A stretch of 64,000 nucleotides of DNA, taken from positions 1 through 64,000 of the forward strand of contig CAOJBY010000010.1 in assembly GCA_948330435.1 (NCBI GenBank), in the 5' to 3' direction. Position 1 is the stretch's first letter. Each line of letters opens with the position of its first letter. The stretch comes from an uncultured Lachnoclostridium sp. (GTDB lineage: Bacteria; Bacillota; Clostridia; Lachnospirales; Lachnospiraceae). Shown here piece after piece: positions 1 to 8,680 of the stretch. The notes beneath the pieces were generated by a model. It had not been told where the DNA came from. It was given only the letters and a program-made list of their open reading frames with translations, and made no database searches. The position numbers were made by a program, and so were the translations under genes.

Positions 1-127
1 CTTGCCGGATAAACTCGGCTTGGCTCATTTTGCAGAGGGTGACACGCTCGGAAAGCCCGGTGTATTCTTCCTTGGTCAAGCGTATTTTGATTACCCGGTG
101 ACGGTGTGGTGTGGTGTATCTTTTCAT
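1..127 (-). CDS. MobC-like plasmid mobilization relaxosome protein, N-terminal part (cut by window edge)
   Basis: An ATG at 127 opens a leftward frame that stays open for 42 codons to the window edge. The product begins MKRYTTPHRHRVIKIRLT and continues through a stretch ending SQAEFIRQ. This Arg/Lys-rich start followed by a short beta strand and helices is typical of ribbon-helix-helix MobC-type accessory proteins of Firmicute conjugative and mobilizable elements, which help the relaxase bind oriT. Only the N-terminus is visible, so the call rests on the first 42 residues. It lies just downstream of the histidine kinase gene on the same strand, as expected for cargo genes next to an element's mobilization module. 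Confidence 0.6.
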   Translation of the reverse strand, partial: MKRYTTPHRHRVIKIRLTKEEYTGLSERVTLCKMSQAEFIRQ

Positions 128-169
128 GGCTTTCAACTTCTTTCTTTTTATGGTTTGCCCTCTCTTTAT

Positions 170-1525
170 TTAGCATGGAATTGTTATAGTCACCTTTGCA
201 CCACCTGTTTTTTCTGAATTTTCCAAAACAAGTTGTCCGTTATGTTGTTTTGTAACCAAATCGGTTATATACAGTCCAATACCAAAATGTGCATTTGAAT
301 TACGGCTCTGATCGCTCATATAAAATTGTTCAGCAGCGTGTTTCAATGCTTCTGCAGAAAAACCATTTCCCGTATCACTGATTACAAAAACAAAATGTCC
401 CTCATTTTCATTTACTTCAATATAAATACTGCCATTTGCCGAAGTATGCTCTATCGCATTAGAAATCACATTAAGAATAGCCCTCATAAATAAATCATGG
501 TCAATATGGATATAATGTGTCTGATATTCATAGCTGACTTGTAATTGTATACCCTGCGTAGAACACAATCCTTTTATCTGATTTTGAAGTTCCTGTAAAA
601 AATCAGACACACAAAATTTCTGTATATGCGGATAAAAACTATCTATTGATTTTGTAATATCCATAAGCGTCTGAATATAATTCTGCATTTGAATAGAACC
701 ATTTTTAATGTAATTGGCACACTCTCTTTGTTCATCAGTAAGTATTGTATCGCAAAGTAATTCTGAATTACCTCTTACAATCGTCAATGGTGTTTTTAGG
801 TCATGTGCTAATGCTGCAATTTGGTCTTTCCGCATTTTTTCCGCTTTCCATTGTTCGGTAAGTGATTGCTTCAATGCTTGTTTCATGTGTTCAAGTCCAT
901 TAAGCACTTTGTCAATTTCTAATATATCACTATGCCCTACTGTAAAATCTAAATTCTGCTGTTCAATTTTTTTTGTGACAGACAATAATTTATCTATCTT
1001 TTTTTCAACATATCTCCCAAACCAATAAGAAATGGTAAACATCAATATTAAGATTTCAATTAAAATGATTCCAACCAAAAACCAATCGGCAACCGGAAAT
1101 AATCTTCGGAGTAGTGCGTTAGAAAACTGTGCTGCCATTCGATACCGCAAAATCAATACTTCATTTTCCCTTTGAATTACGTTATACAGATATGGACTTG
1201 CACTTGTTATATTGTTTTCAATACAACTTTTCCATATTATTTTTGATGTTTCAATGCCAAGAGAACCACTTTTATATTCGCCCGCATTTGTAAACAAGAC
1301 ATACTCACAAAGGAATGGTATATCTTCATCGGTAACTGTATGTACTGTTTTTAGATATTCTTTCGCATTGTCAATTTCCGTGCTAACTTTGTTCAAAGGA
1401 TAAATAACTTCATTTTTAACCCCCAATAGATAAAAGCCAAAAGTGACAAAAACCGCATATAATAAACTGAATACAAGGATAAGTACATAGCACATAAAAA
1501 CGAAGCGCATTTTTTTCATACCCAT
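170..1525 (-). CDS. Sensor histidine kinase, lantibiotic-immunity (LanK) type
   Basis: Membrane histidine kinase of 451 residues. A first membrane segment lies at about residues 8-32, an extracellular sensing region of roughly 110 residues follows, and a second segment lies at about 148-170, then a HAMP-like linker. The dimerization box has phospho-accepting His242 in LAHDLKTPLT. The ATPase part shows an N box (NVISNAIEHT), a G1 box (DTGNGF) and a G2 box (GIGLY). The start overlaps the end of the response regulator gene by 10 bp, so the two are coupled. Position after the LanF-E-G genes suggests it senses a lantibiotic or similar cell-wall-active peptide; the ligand is an inference. Confidence 0.88.
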   Translation of the reverse strand: MGMKKMRFVFMCYVLILVFSLLYAVFVTFGFYLLGVKNEVIYPLNKVSTEIDNAKEYLKTVHTVTDEDIPFLCEYVLFTNAGEYKSGSLGIETSKIIWKSCIENNITSASPYLYNVIQRENEVLILRYRMAAQFSNALLRRLFPVADWFLVGIILIEILILMFTISYWFGRYVEKKIDKLLSVTKKIEQQNLDFTVGHSDILEIDKVLNGLEHMKQALKQSLTEQWKAEKMRKDQIAALAHDLKTPLTIVRGNSELLCDTILTDEQRECANYIKNGSIQMQNYIQTLMDITKSIDSFYPHIQKFCVSDFLQELQNQIKGLCSTQGIQLQVSYEYQTHYIHIDHDLFMRAILNVISNAIEHTSANGSIYIEVNENEGHFVFVISDTGNGFSAEALKHAAEQFYMSDQSRNSNAHFGIGLYITDLVTKQHNGQLVLENSEKTGGAKVTITIPC

Positions 1526-2175
1526 TTATATCCAACTCCCCAAATTGTTTGAATTGGCATTATTTGAAATTCTGTTAATTTATTCCGAATGTTTTTAATA
1601 TGCGTAGAAATAACAGAACTGTCACTTTCGCCATTAAAACCAAAAACTGCTTCATAAATTTGTTCTCTCGTGAATGTCTGACCATGATGCAGGGCAAGAT
1701 ACTCACATATTTCATATTCGCTTTTCGTAAATGGAATTTTCCCTGATTCTGCCTCAGCTTCTTTTGCATTTAGATTAAAAATAACACCAGAAACAGAAAA
1801 CGAATTTTTTCTCTCCCGTAAATCTCTACGTAAATGTGCGGCTACTCTCGCACGAAGCTCACTTGTTCCAAAGGGCTTTGTAATATAGTCGTCTGCTCCC
1901 AGTCCCAACCCGCGGACAATATCAGCTTCCTGTGTTTTGGCAGTTAAAAATATAATAGGGCAGTCCACTCTGTTACGAATTTGGTTGCATACTTCGTAAC
2001 CGTCCAGTCCCGGCATCATAATATCAAGCAAAATTAAGTCGTATTTACAAAAATTCATTTCAAGCATGGTTTGTGTATTTGAGTGGATTGTAACTAAGTG
2101 TGAATCTTTTTCAAGAACCCGTTTGATTAACTGCAACATTGCAATGTCATCATCTATCACTAAAATATGTGCCAT
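1516..2175 (-). CDS. OmpR-family response regulator (LanR type)
   Basis: DNA-binding response regulator of 219 residues. The receiver domain carries the acidic pocket DDD at residues 8-10, phospho-acceptor Asp51 in LLDIMMPG and the conserved Lys in LTAK. The C-terminal half is a winged-helix OmpR/PhoB domain ending in the usual IWGVGYKWV. It lies between the ABC permease genes and its partner kinase on one strand, so it most likely activates the upstream ABC genes when the kinase is stimulated. Base composition is AT-rich like the rest of the element. Confidence 0.9.
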   Translation of the reverse strand: MAHILVIDDDIAMLQLIKRVLEKDSHLVTIHSNTQTMLEMNFCKYDLILLDIMMPGLDGYEVCNQIRNRVDCPIIFLTAKTQEADIVRGLGLGADDYITKPFGTSELRARVAAHLRRDLRERKNSFSVSGVIFNLNAKEAEAESGKIPFTKSEYEICEYLALHHGQTFTREQIYEAVFGFNGESDSSVISTHIKNIRNKLTEFQIMPIQTIWGVGYKWV

Positions 2176-2219
2176 TATATCACCTCTCTACCATATTTCA
2201 AAACCATAGATACCCCGAC

Positions 2220-2972
2220 TTAATCTGATATACGGTTTCCGTCATATTTTGAAAACCAAAAAATAATTACTCCCATTATAACACTTGTTGCTGTAACACA
2301 AAATATTATTCCTATTTTTATTTCCAAATCTATATGAACTGCTAAACTTAGCACTTTTTTAAACGCAAATTCTGAAAAACGAATACCAAGACCATAAGGG
2401 ATAATAAACCATATACCTGTTCCTAATCCTGTCTGTAGAAGAGCAGATAACAGACTGCCTGCCACTCCAACAGCTATACAGAAATTCCCCCCAAAACGCA
2501 AGGCTATCAGATATTGGAAAATATAAATCAATATGTTGCTCCCCCATATTACAGTTGGTATCAATATAATGACTTCTAAGGAAATAGCAAGCATTGAACC
2601 TGTCAATGAAAAAAATACTCCAAATAAAGCTGTGCATAATATTGCAGACAACAAACCAAAGAACAGTAAAATGGACAGTTTGGATATAATGCTTTTTGCC
2701 CTGTTTGGAAGTGTTAATATATTCTGAAAATTCCCTGCCTTTGCTTCCTGTTCTGCAACAATCTGACATACAATTCCAATAGCAAATGGAAATGCCACTG
2801 CTAATAATTGAAAAAATGCTGCCAATTTGTTTATTTCATTACTTTTAGAAAACAAAACATAAATCATCACAATTCCGGCACCACATATAGAAAACCCAAA
2901 ATGAAGCATAACAAGAGGTGAGTGCCAAAGTTTGTAGAAATCACTTTTTATATATCTAAACTGTTCACTCAT
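2220..2972 (-). CDS. Lantibiotic immunity ABC transporter permease, LanG/MutG type
   Basis: Integral membrane protein of 250 residues with about six hydrophobic segments and a short N-terminus (MSEQFRYIKSDFYKLWHSPL) typical of ABC-2-type immunity permeases. Its start overlaps the preceding LanE-type gene by 8 bp, showing translational coupling and joint assembly with LanF. In characterised relatives LanF, LanE and LanG form one exporter that removes lantibiotics or bacitracin-like peptides from the membrane. No lantibiotic precursor or modification gene is visible in the window, so this is probably a stand-alone resistance cassette. Confidence 0.8.
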   Translation of the reverse strand: MSEQFRYIKSDFYKLWHSPLVMLHFGFSICGAGIVMIYVLFSKSNEINKLAAFFQLLAVAFPFAIGIVCQIVAEQEAKAGNFQNILTLPNRAKSIISKLSILLFFGLLSAILCTALFGVFFSLTGSMLAISLEVIILIPTVIWGSNILIYIFQYLIALRFGGNFCIAVGVAGSLLSALLQTGLGTGIWFIIPYGLGIRFSEFAFKKVLSLAVHIDLEIKIGIIFCVTATSVIMGVIIFWFSKYDGNRISD

Positions 2973-3699
2973 AATAATTTCTCCTTTTAGAAAATAGTAT
3001 TGTACTGGCTGCCAAAATAAGTATTGCTAAAAACAAACTGATAATAACAGCGGGAATAATACAATCTGTGTTCCATAAGGGACTGTCATTTTCAAGTAGC
3101 AATCCATTAGGATAGATACCAAAAAACGGGCACACTATACGGGCAGGAATAGCGTACAGATTGAGAAAAAAACACGTTTTTCCTACACCAACGCTGAATA
3201 AAAGCACATTTGCAGCAAATGATAGTAATATTGCAGGTAAATAACCTATTTTATCAGTAAGGAACATGATAAACGGAACTTGCCAAATACTTGTCAGAAA
3301 AAGGAATATGCACCCTGCAATGCCATTTAGCGGCGTAATATTCACTGTCGTAAAATAACCAAATACAGTACAGCCAATCCACATAAAGAAATTTGCAACA
3401 AAAAGAAATGTTATGATAGCAATATTTTTACCTATCCATATTTTTCCTAAATCAGTTGGCAGACATAAAATGTTTTGAAACTCTGTATTTTTTTCTTTCT
3501 TGATTATGTCTGTACACCATATGGAAATTATCATAGGAAAAATCATCGTACACCACCAATTATATGCTGCATATTGAATAGAACTTCCGCTCAAAAAATA
3601 TCCTAACAGTAGTGTGGCAAATGGTGCAAAAAGAATCAACTTCATAGAAAAAGTATGCTTAAACTTTAGAATTTCGGACTGAACAATTCCAAACATCAT
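2965..3699 (-). CDS. Lantibiotic immunity ABC transporter permease, LanE/MutE type
   Basis: Integral membrane protein of 244 residues with about six hydrophobic segments, similar in size and layout to the following LanG-type gene. The N-terminus (IVQSEILKFKHTFSMKL) fits the MutE/EpiE family, where a short amphipathic start leads into the first membrane helix. The ATG overlaps the stop of the ATPase gene by 4 bp (ATGA), and its own end overlaps the next permease, giving a tightly coupled F-E-G order. The two permeases are expected to form a heterodimer with the LanF ATPase. Confidence 0.8.
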   Translation of the reverse strand: MMFGIVQSEILKFKHTFSMKLILFAPFATLLLGYFLSGSSIQYAAYNWWCTMIFPMIISIWCTDIIKKEKNTEFQNILCLPTDLGKIWIGKNIAIITFLFVANFFMWIGCTVFGYFTTVNITPLNGIAGCIFLFLTSIWQVPFIMFLTDKIGYLPAILLSFAANVLLFSVGVGKTCFFLNLYAIPARIVCPFFGIYPNGLLLENDSPLWNTDCIIPAVIISLFLAILILAASTILFSKRRNYYE

Positions 3700-4403
3700 T
3701 TATATCCTCCTACTGTATTTGTTTTTACTACGTTCATAAATATTTTTTCTAAATCTATGCCTTTATGAACTTCTCCTTCATACCCCAGTTTTCCATTTGC
3801 AATAATTCCAATATGGTCAGCCATCTGTTCTACTTCGGATAGTATATGGCTTGATAAAATCACCGTAATGCCTTGTGTCGGAAAAGAACAGATTAACTCA
3901 CGAAGTTCGCTGATACCGATAGGATCTAAACCATTCGTCGGTTCGTCAAGGATTAGTAATTGGGGCTGCGGAAGCAATGCAAGGGCAATTCCAAGTCTTT
4001 GTTTCATACCTAACGAAAAATGTCCTGTCTTTTTTCTGCCCGTATTTTCAAGCCTTACAATCTCCAAAACCTCTTTTATACGCTTTTCGGACAATCCAAG
4101 TGCTAACGTCCGGGCTTTTAGGTTTTCATATGCACTCAGGTTTTCATAAAGTGGCGGCATTTCAATTAGAGCGCCTATATTGTTTAAATCGCTTCTGCTC
4201 CATGTGTGGCTGTTAAACTCTATTTTGCCGGAAGTAGGGCGGTAGATACCAGTAATCATTTTCAAAATAGTAGATTTTCCCGCACCATTGGCACCTAACA
4301 GACCATATATAGAATTTCTTTCAATGTTTAGCGATACATCACGAACTGCTTTTTGTTCTTTGAAATTTTTGCATAAATTTGTAGTTTTCAAAATCATATT
4401 CAT
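3696..4403 (-). CDS. Lantibiotic immunity ABC transporter ATP-binding protein, LanF type
   Basis: ABC ATPase of 235 residues. Walker A is GANGAGKST, the signature is the degenerate FSLGMKQR, and Walker B is [12 protein letters not shown]. The usual Q-loop is replaced by a Glu-containing segment (IGALIEMPPLY), the E-loop known from lantibiotic-immunity ATPases, which sets it apart from general ABC-2 exporters. It is the first gene of the operon, so the promoter should lie in the 60 bp between it and the amidohydrolase remnant. Family membership is firm; which peptide it protects against cannot be read from sequence. Confidence 0.88.
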   Translation of the reverse strand: MNMILKTTNLCKNFKEQKAVRDVSLNIERNSIYGLLGANGAGKSTILKMITGIYRPTSGKIEFNSHTWSRSDLNNIGALIEMPPLYENLSAYENLKARTLALGLSEKRIKEVLEIVRLENTGRKKTGHFSLGMKQRLGIALALLPQPQLLILDEPTNGLDPIGISELRELICSFPTQGITVILSSHILSEVEQMADHIGIIANGKLGYEGEVHKGIDLEKIFMNVVKTNTVGGYK

Positions 4404-4463
4404 GTTACAAAATTCCTTTCCCTCTTAATTTTAAGAAAAGGATAACTGATAATTTTGAAGATT

Positions 4464-5478
4464 TTATAAAGATATGAGCATATCTAACGGGTTTCCATCA
4501 AGTACCACCAAATCTGCTGCCAAGCCTTTTGTAATGGAGCCGGTGACCTCAGATATACCGCAAATTACCGCTGCGTTTACGGTAATGCCTGCCAACACCG
4601 CTTTATTGGATGCTCCCAGCTCTGAAACACATTTGCACTCCCCGCAGGCAATTGCAAATGAGCTCCTTTTCTGCCAGGCTTCCCTCCCGATCTTTGGGCG
4701 AAAACTTAAAAAGAAGCGTGTCGTTTAACGCATAGCTCGGGGTGCATACACCGCCTCCCCCCGCCTTTTCCACTGTCTCACCTGCTTTTCCGAAATATAA
4801 TACACATGCTCCAGACACTCAATTCCAGCTTCCACACAATCATCAAGTTCTTGTCCTCCCGAACAATGGCAAGCTGTAGTAATTCCGACACTTCTCGCCT
4901 CCTATACAACCGCCCGTAACTCCTCAGGACTCATAAAATGATAAATAAACGGTGTGGCATTGATCACTTTCGTCATAAAAACCTTGAGAAAGTCTACCCC
5001 ATGAGCAATATTTTCCCTTGCTTGCGAAATTGCTCCGGCCCGTCAAAGGGCATCCCACATAATCATGGCCATGGGAAGCACGCATTCCAATTCCGCTTAC
5101 TACAAGCTTTGGACCGATAATCCTGCCCTCTCTCTGAGCCTGTCTGCAGGTTACATCAATGTAAAAACAATCTCTTAAACGGCGTACTGTTGTCACTCCA
5201 GATATCAGATCATCTTTCATTGTCTTAAGAGCACGAATCATCTGTTCACATTCACAGTCATTCATTTTTACCAGGTGGTTATGGCAGTCAATCATACCGG
5301 GAATTAGAGTTCTGTTTTCCAAATCTACTATTTCTGCATCTATATCTTTCGGAATCTGTGATGCATTTTCATAAATTTCTGCGATCTTTCCATTCTCAAT
5401 CTTAATCGCCGCATTTTCCTTACAAACCAGTTCTCTGCCAACAATGATATTTTTTGCCTTTATAATCTGTACTTTCAT
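4464..5478 (-). pseudogene. Decayed amidohydrolase family gene
   Basis: The N-terminal third is intact: a standard amidohydrolase start with an N-terminal beta-sandwich, then LIPGMIDCHNHLV (metal-binding HxH) and GVTTVR. Near position 5050 the frame breaks; homologous sequence continues in another frame (ENIAHGVDFLKVFMTKVINA, then FMSPEEL), is interrupted by an in-frame TAG near 4905, and later resumes as a C-terminal part (KGLAADLVVLDGNPLDML) ending at a TAA at 4464. The span is only about 338 codons, so part of the barrel is also deleted. Relatives of about 400 residues hydrolyse imidazolone-like or dipeptide substrates. It borders the mobile-element cargo. Confidence 0.8.
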
Positions 5479-5690
5479 TTCTTACCTCCTGCATCACTTC
5501 CTGCTTTTTTACTCCGTGTTCTCTTTACGTTCCGCCTTTTTGCTTGCCATTCCCATAGGATCTGGCTTTCTGCAGATTGCACTGTAAATGATGTAAGTCC
5601 CAGGATAGAAGCAAGACCGGTTGTGCCAAGTGCAATCATGGTCAAAAAGCCATATTCAGCAGGTATCCAATCACAACACCTATATTTAAA
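5479..5690 (-). pseudogene. Possible transporter C-terminal remnant
   Basis: Between the amidohydrolase remnant and the S8 protease, the minus strand reads a hydrophobic fragment (EYGFLTMIALGTTGLASILG) and, in another frame, a charged tail (RKPDPMGMASKKAERKENTE) ending in a stop just before the amidohydrolase ribosome-binding site. A hydrophobic helix plus charged tail fits the end of a membrane transporter that once preceded the amidohydrolase in an operon. There is no intact frame and the family cannot be named. Confidence 0.3.
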
Positions 5691-5751
5691 AACTATTAAT
5701 CATCTTTAACTTTATCAGATGTTCATACAGAATACAAAAAAACTCTCTATC

Positions 5752-7503
5752 CTACCCCGGCAAACTATCTCTCAAGCAGAGTGCTCCCCAACCGATCTGC
5801 CCATTTGGGAACTCCTCAAACGCCGGCAGTGCCCGGGCCCCTTTCTGTAGATATGCCTTTACCTTCTCCCCATACAAAAACGGATCATTCCCATCCGTTA
5901 TCCCCCACTCCATCAAGAGTGCCGCTGCCCCCGTTACAAAGGGCGTGGCAAAGGAAGTTCCCGTTGCCTGGGCATACCCTCCCCCCGGAGCCGTAGTCAT
6001 AATATCCACTCCCGGAGCCACCAGATCCGGCTTATCTCTACTCTCTCCCTCCTCCGTCCCCCGCCCGGAAAAATCCGCATAGGTCAGCGTCCGGCTGTTG
6101 TAAGCCCCCACCGCAATAATTTTCCTGGCCGTAGAGGGAATCGTAAGTGTCCCAACCGGTGTGGGATACAGAAAACGTGTCGCTCCGTTTATTGCCCCAC
6201 TGCTTGGCAGCCACAGATGATACTCTCCATCCCGTACCTGCCCCGGAATCAAAGTAAAGGTCCAAATTCCGGAATCAATATAATCTCCCTTTGGCAGAAA
6301 CTCAATGTAAATCTCCTGGGAAGAGCTATAGGGCGTCGGCTCCCCATAGTACAAAAGAATCTCCGTATTCTCCATCACAAACCGCTGTGGCCCCAGAATG
6401 CTTTGAATCGGCCCTGCCTGTCTCCCTCCCGGACTGGTCAGCATAATATCCGCCTCATCCAGATAAGATTTCCAAATCTGCACATTGAGGGCAGCCTCGT
6501 ATTCCCCAACAGCCAGGGGGATCTCAATAGCCTTTCCCTCCTCCATCTGCCCGCTTGTGTGCCCTGCCGCATAGCCCTCATTTCCCGTTCCGATACAGAT
6601 GACCGACTTCCAGATATTCGCCATATCTGAAATATAAGTTTCCAGAAGCGAAGTGCCATTGTGTGCACCGTAAGTATTGCCGAAGCTGATGTTTATTGCT
6701 GTGGGCAGTCCGAATTCCATAGCTTTTCGCAGACAATAATCAAGCCCCTGCATCAGTTCTGTTGTCCTGGGAAAGCTTTCGGCCCTGGGCACGCCAAGCT
6801 TCACCACCAGAATCGGGCTGCGGCTCGCCACTCCCCGGTATCGCCCGTTGCTGGCTCGCCCGTTTCCGGCCGCAATCCCCAGGACCCGGGTTCCGTGGCC
6901 GCTTGTATCCACACTTGGTACAAGTCCCCTGCCCCCTCCTGCGTCGTATTCCCTCAAAGCCTCGTCGATCTGGACCTTTGTATATTCCGTTCCAATGAGA
7001 TATCCCTCCGGCGGATTGCCGGAAATGGTCTGATCCCACAGGGCCAGAATCCGGGTGCTTCCATCCTCATTCCGAAAATCCGGATGAAAAATATCCACAC
7101 CGGAATCCAGACAGGCAATTAATATCCCATCCCCAAACAAATCATACCTGGCATTCTGCATCCCCGTAATGCAGGAGGCCGCCTTCCCCTGATTCACAGA
7201 GAAAAACAACCTCTTTGGTTTCTCAATATATTCGATCTCAATCACATCTGCCAGCCGCTCTATCAGAGATTCGGGAACAGTTAAAATGGCGTACTCATTC
7301 ATCAGTTCCACCACCTGTATCCCCTCCGCCCTCAATGAACTTAAGTCCCCATGATACTTTACAATCAGCTCCCAGGTCTGTTCCTCCCGGTCAAAGCCAA
7401 CATCCAGATTCAGAGATTTTTCCCGCTCCTGTGCCGTGGCATCCAGGGCCAGGTTCAGCATATTTTCCAGCTTTGCATTTTCCATAAGGTTCACCGCAGT
7501 CAT
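5752..7503 (-). CDS. S8 family serine peptidase, Csp (germination protease)-like
   Basis: Subtilisin-family protein of 583 residues with a complete catalytic triad: Asp133 in CLDSGVD, His203 in SGHGTRV and Ser517 in GTSFATP, plus oxyanion Asn308 in GTGNEG. An insert of about 150 residues (roughly 320-470) between the oxyanion Asn and the catalytic Ser is the jellyroll feature of clostridial Csp proteases. There is no signal peptide, and residues 1-100 resemble a prodomain. Csp proteases of spore formers process cortex lytic enzymes during germination; many Lachnospiraceae carry extra copies of unknown role. The start is uncertain: ATG 7503 has a weak ribosome site and ATG 7485 is an alternative. 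Confidence 0.85.
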   Translation of the reverse strand: MTAVNLMENAKLENMLNLALDATAQEREKSLNLDVGFDREEQTWELIVKYHGDLSSLRAEGIQVVELMNEYAILTVPESLIERLADVIEIEYIEKPKRLFFSVNQGKAASCITGMQNARYDLFGDGILIACLDSGVDIFHPDFRNEDGSTRILALWDQTISGNPPEGYLIGTEYTKVQIDEALREYDAGGGRGLVPSVDTSGHGTRVLGIAAGNGRASNGRYRGVASRSPILVVKLGVPRAESFPRTTELMQGLDYCLRKAMEFGLPTAINISFGNTYGAHNGTSLLETYISDMANIWKSVICIGTGNEGYAAGHTSGQMEEGKAIEIPLAVGEYEAALNVQIWKSYLDEADIMLTSPGGRQAGPIQSILGPQRFVMENTEILLYYGEPTPYSSSQEIYIEFLPKGDYIDSGIWTFTLIPGQVRDGEYHLWLPSSGAINGATRFLYPTPVGTLTIPSTARKIIAVGAYNSRTLTYADFSGRGTEEGESRDKPDLVAPGVDIMTTAPGGGYAQATGTSFATPFVTGAAALLMEWGITDGNDPFLYGEKVKAYLQKGARALPAFEEFPNGQIGWGALCLRDSLPG

Positions 7504-7558
7504 TATTTTTATTATAATCTATGCATCTTAACTCCCCTTCCGAACCCTAATTGACATT

Positions 7559-8680
7559 TCATTCCTCTGTTTCTTTTTTCCTTTTCCTCACATAGAAATA
7601 TCCCACTCCTGCAATCATCACCGTCACTCCAATTACAAGAACCCACCAGTAATTCCCTGCCTTTTCTTCCGGCGTCATATTCGCAGATATACGATTCTCT
7701 TCCTCATGATCCGACACCTCCGTCTTATGTATCTCATCCATTTCCTCTTTCTCATTCATAGGCTTTGTATCGATAATGATGGCATAAGAAGATGCATGGG
7801 TAAATGCCAGCTCTGCCGTACCGTCCTCTGCAATTTCGTCCGCACAGATAAATTCCATCTCTTTCTCTGTCTCATTATAATAGAAAAGATTTGCATACAG
7901 TCCGGCATTTTTCTCCTCCATATTTATAGAAAGCACTGCCGTAAAGCCAAATTCACCACTATGGGCAAGGCTTAGCTGGATGCTGTAAAGCTCCCCGGTA
8001 ACATTATTTATAACTTCAATTGGTATCATATCTGCATGGGTCTTTACGGAAAAGTCAATATCTTGTATTTTATCAGCGGTAATACTTTGACCGTTTACAC
8101 TCCACAGGATTTTGCCGCCCATATCAAATACGATAGTAATGTCCCTGCCTTTGATATCATCCAGCACGTCCCCCGGCACGATAACCGTGCCATTCATGTC
8201 TACGGCAACCGTCCCTCCGTCTTCCGTATGTGCCGTCTCCTCACGAATTACATCCCAGCCTTCTTTTCCATTGTCCCCTTTGATAAAAGGTTCTGCAATG
8301 CCATTTTCCGACGAGCCGGCGTCTGGCTTATTATTCCCTGTCTGACTGCGATTGGCAGCCGTTGGTTTCTTTGCGGAATCCGTATTGGCGGAAGCTCCCT
8401 TTTTTCCTGCCCCGCTGCCTGAACCGGATTGCTGGCCTGCTCCCGTCCCACTGCCTGTACCTGGCTGCTGACCTGTTCCTCCTGATGGCTTGGAATCGCC
8501 TCCGGTATTTTCCTGCTTCCAGCCGGCAAAAAAAATCATACTCTTTGTTATGGGATTTTCTTCAAACTTCCATATACCCCCCCGATTCTGTCCAGCCTGT
8601 AAAACTGGCTCCTTCCATTTGCGGATCCGAGGGAGCTGTCGCCATATTGCCGTCCGGAATCCATTGTGTCTCAATCTCAT
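7559..8680 (-). CDS. C-terminal half of a frameshifted cell-surface protein (B-repeat, linker, membrane anchor)
   Basis: Homologous sequence enters this frame at the C7 run (8577-8583; G7 on the coding strand), continuing the InlB-type repeat of the upstream gene (GGIWKFEENPI...FFAGW). It then has a low-complexity Gly/Ser/Gln/Thr linker of about 60 residues, a folded region of about 200 residues, and a C-terminal membrane helix (WWVLVIGVTVMIAGVGYFYV) with a basic tail RKRKK. No LPxTG motif is present. The residues before the G7 run (MRLRHNGFRTAIW...) are out of frame with the protein and probably not translated. Losing one G would join this to the upstream half as a protein of about 760 residues. 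Confidence 0.6.
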   Translation of the reverse strand: MRLRHNGFRTAIWRQLPRIRKWKEPVLQAGQNRGGIWKFEENPITKSMIFFAGWKQENTGGDSKPSGGTGQQPGTGSGTGAGQQSGSGSGAGKKGASANTDSAKKPTAANRSQTGNNKPDAGSSENGIAEPFIKGDNGKEGWDVIREETAHTEDGGTVAVDMNGTVIVPGDVLDDIKGRDITIVFDMGGKILWSVNGQSITADKIQDIDFSVKTHADMIPIEVINNVTGELYSIQLSLAHSGEFGFTAVLSINMEEKNAGLYANLFYYNETEKEMEFICADEIAEDGTAELAFTHASSYAIIIDTKPMNEKEEMDEIHKTEVSDHEEENRISANMTPEEKAGNYWWVLVIGVTVMIAGVGYFYVRKRKKETEE

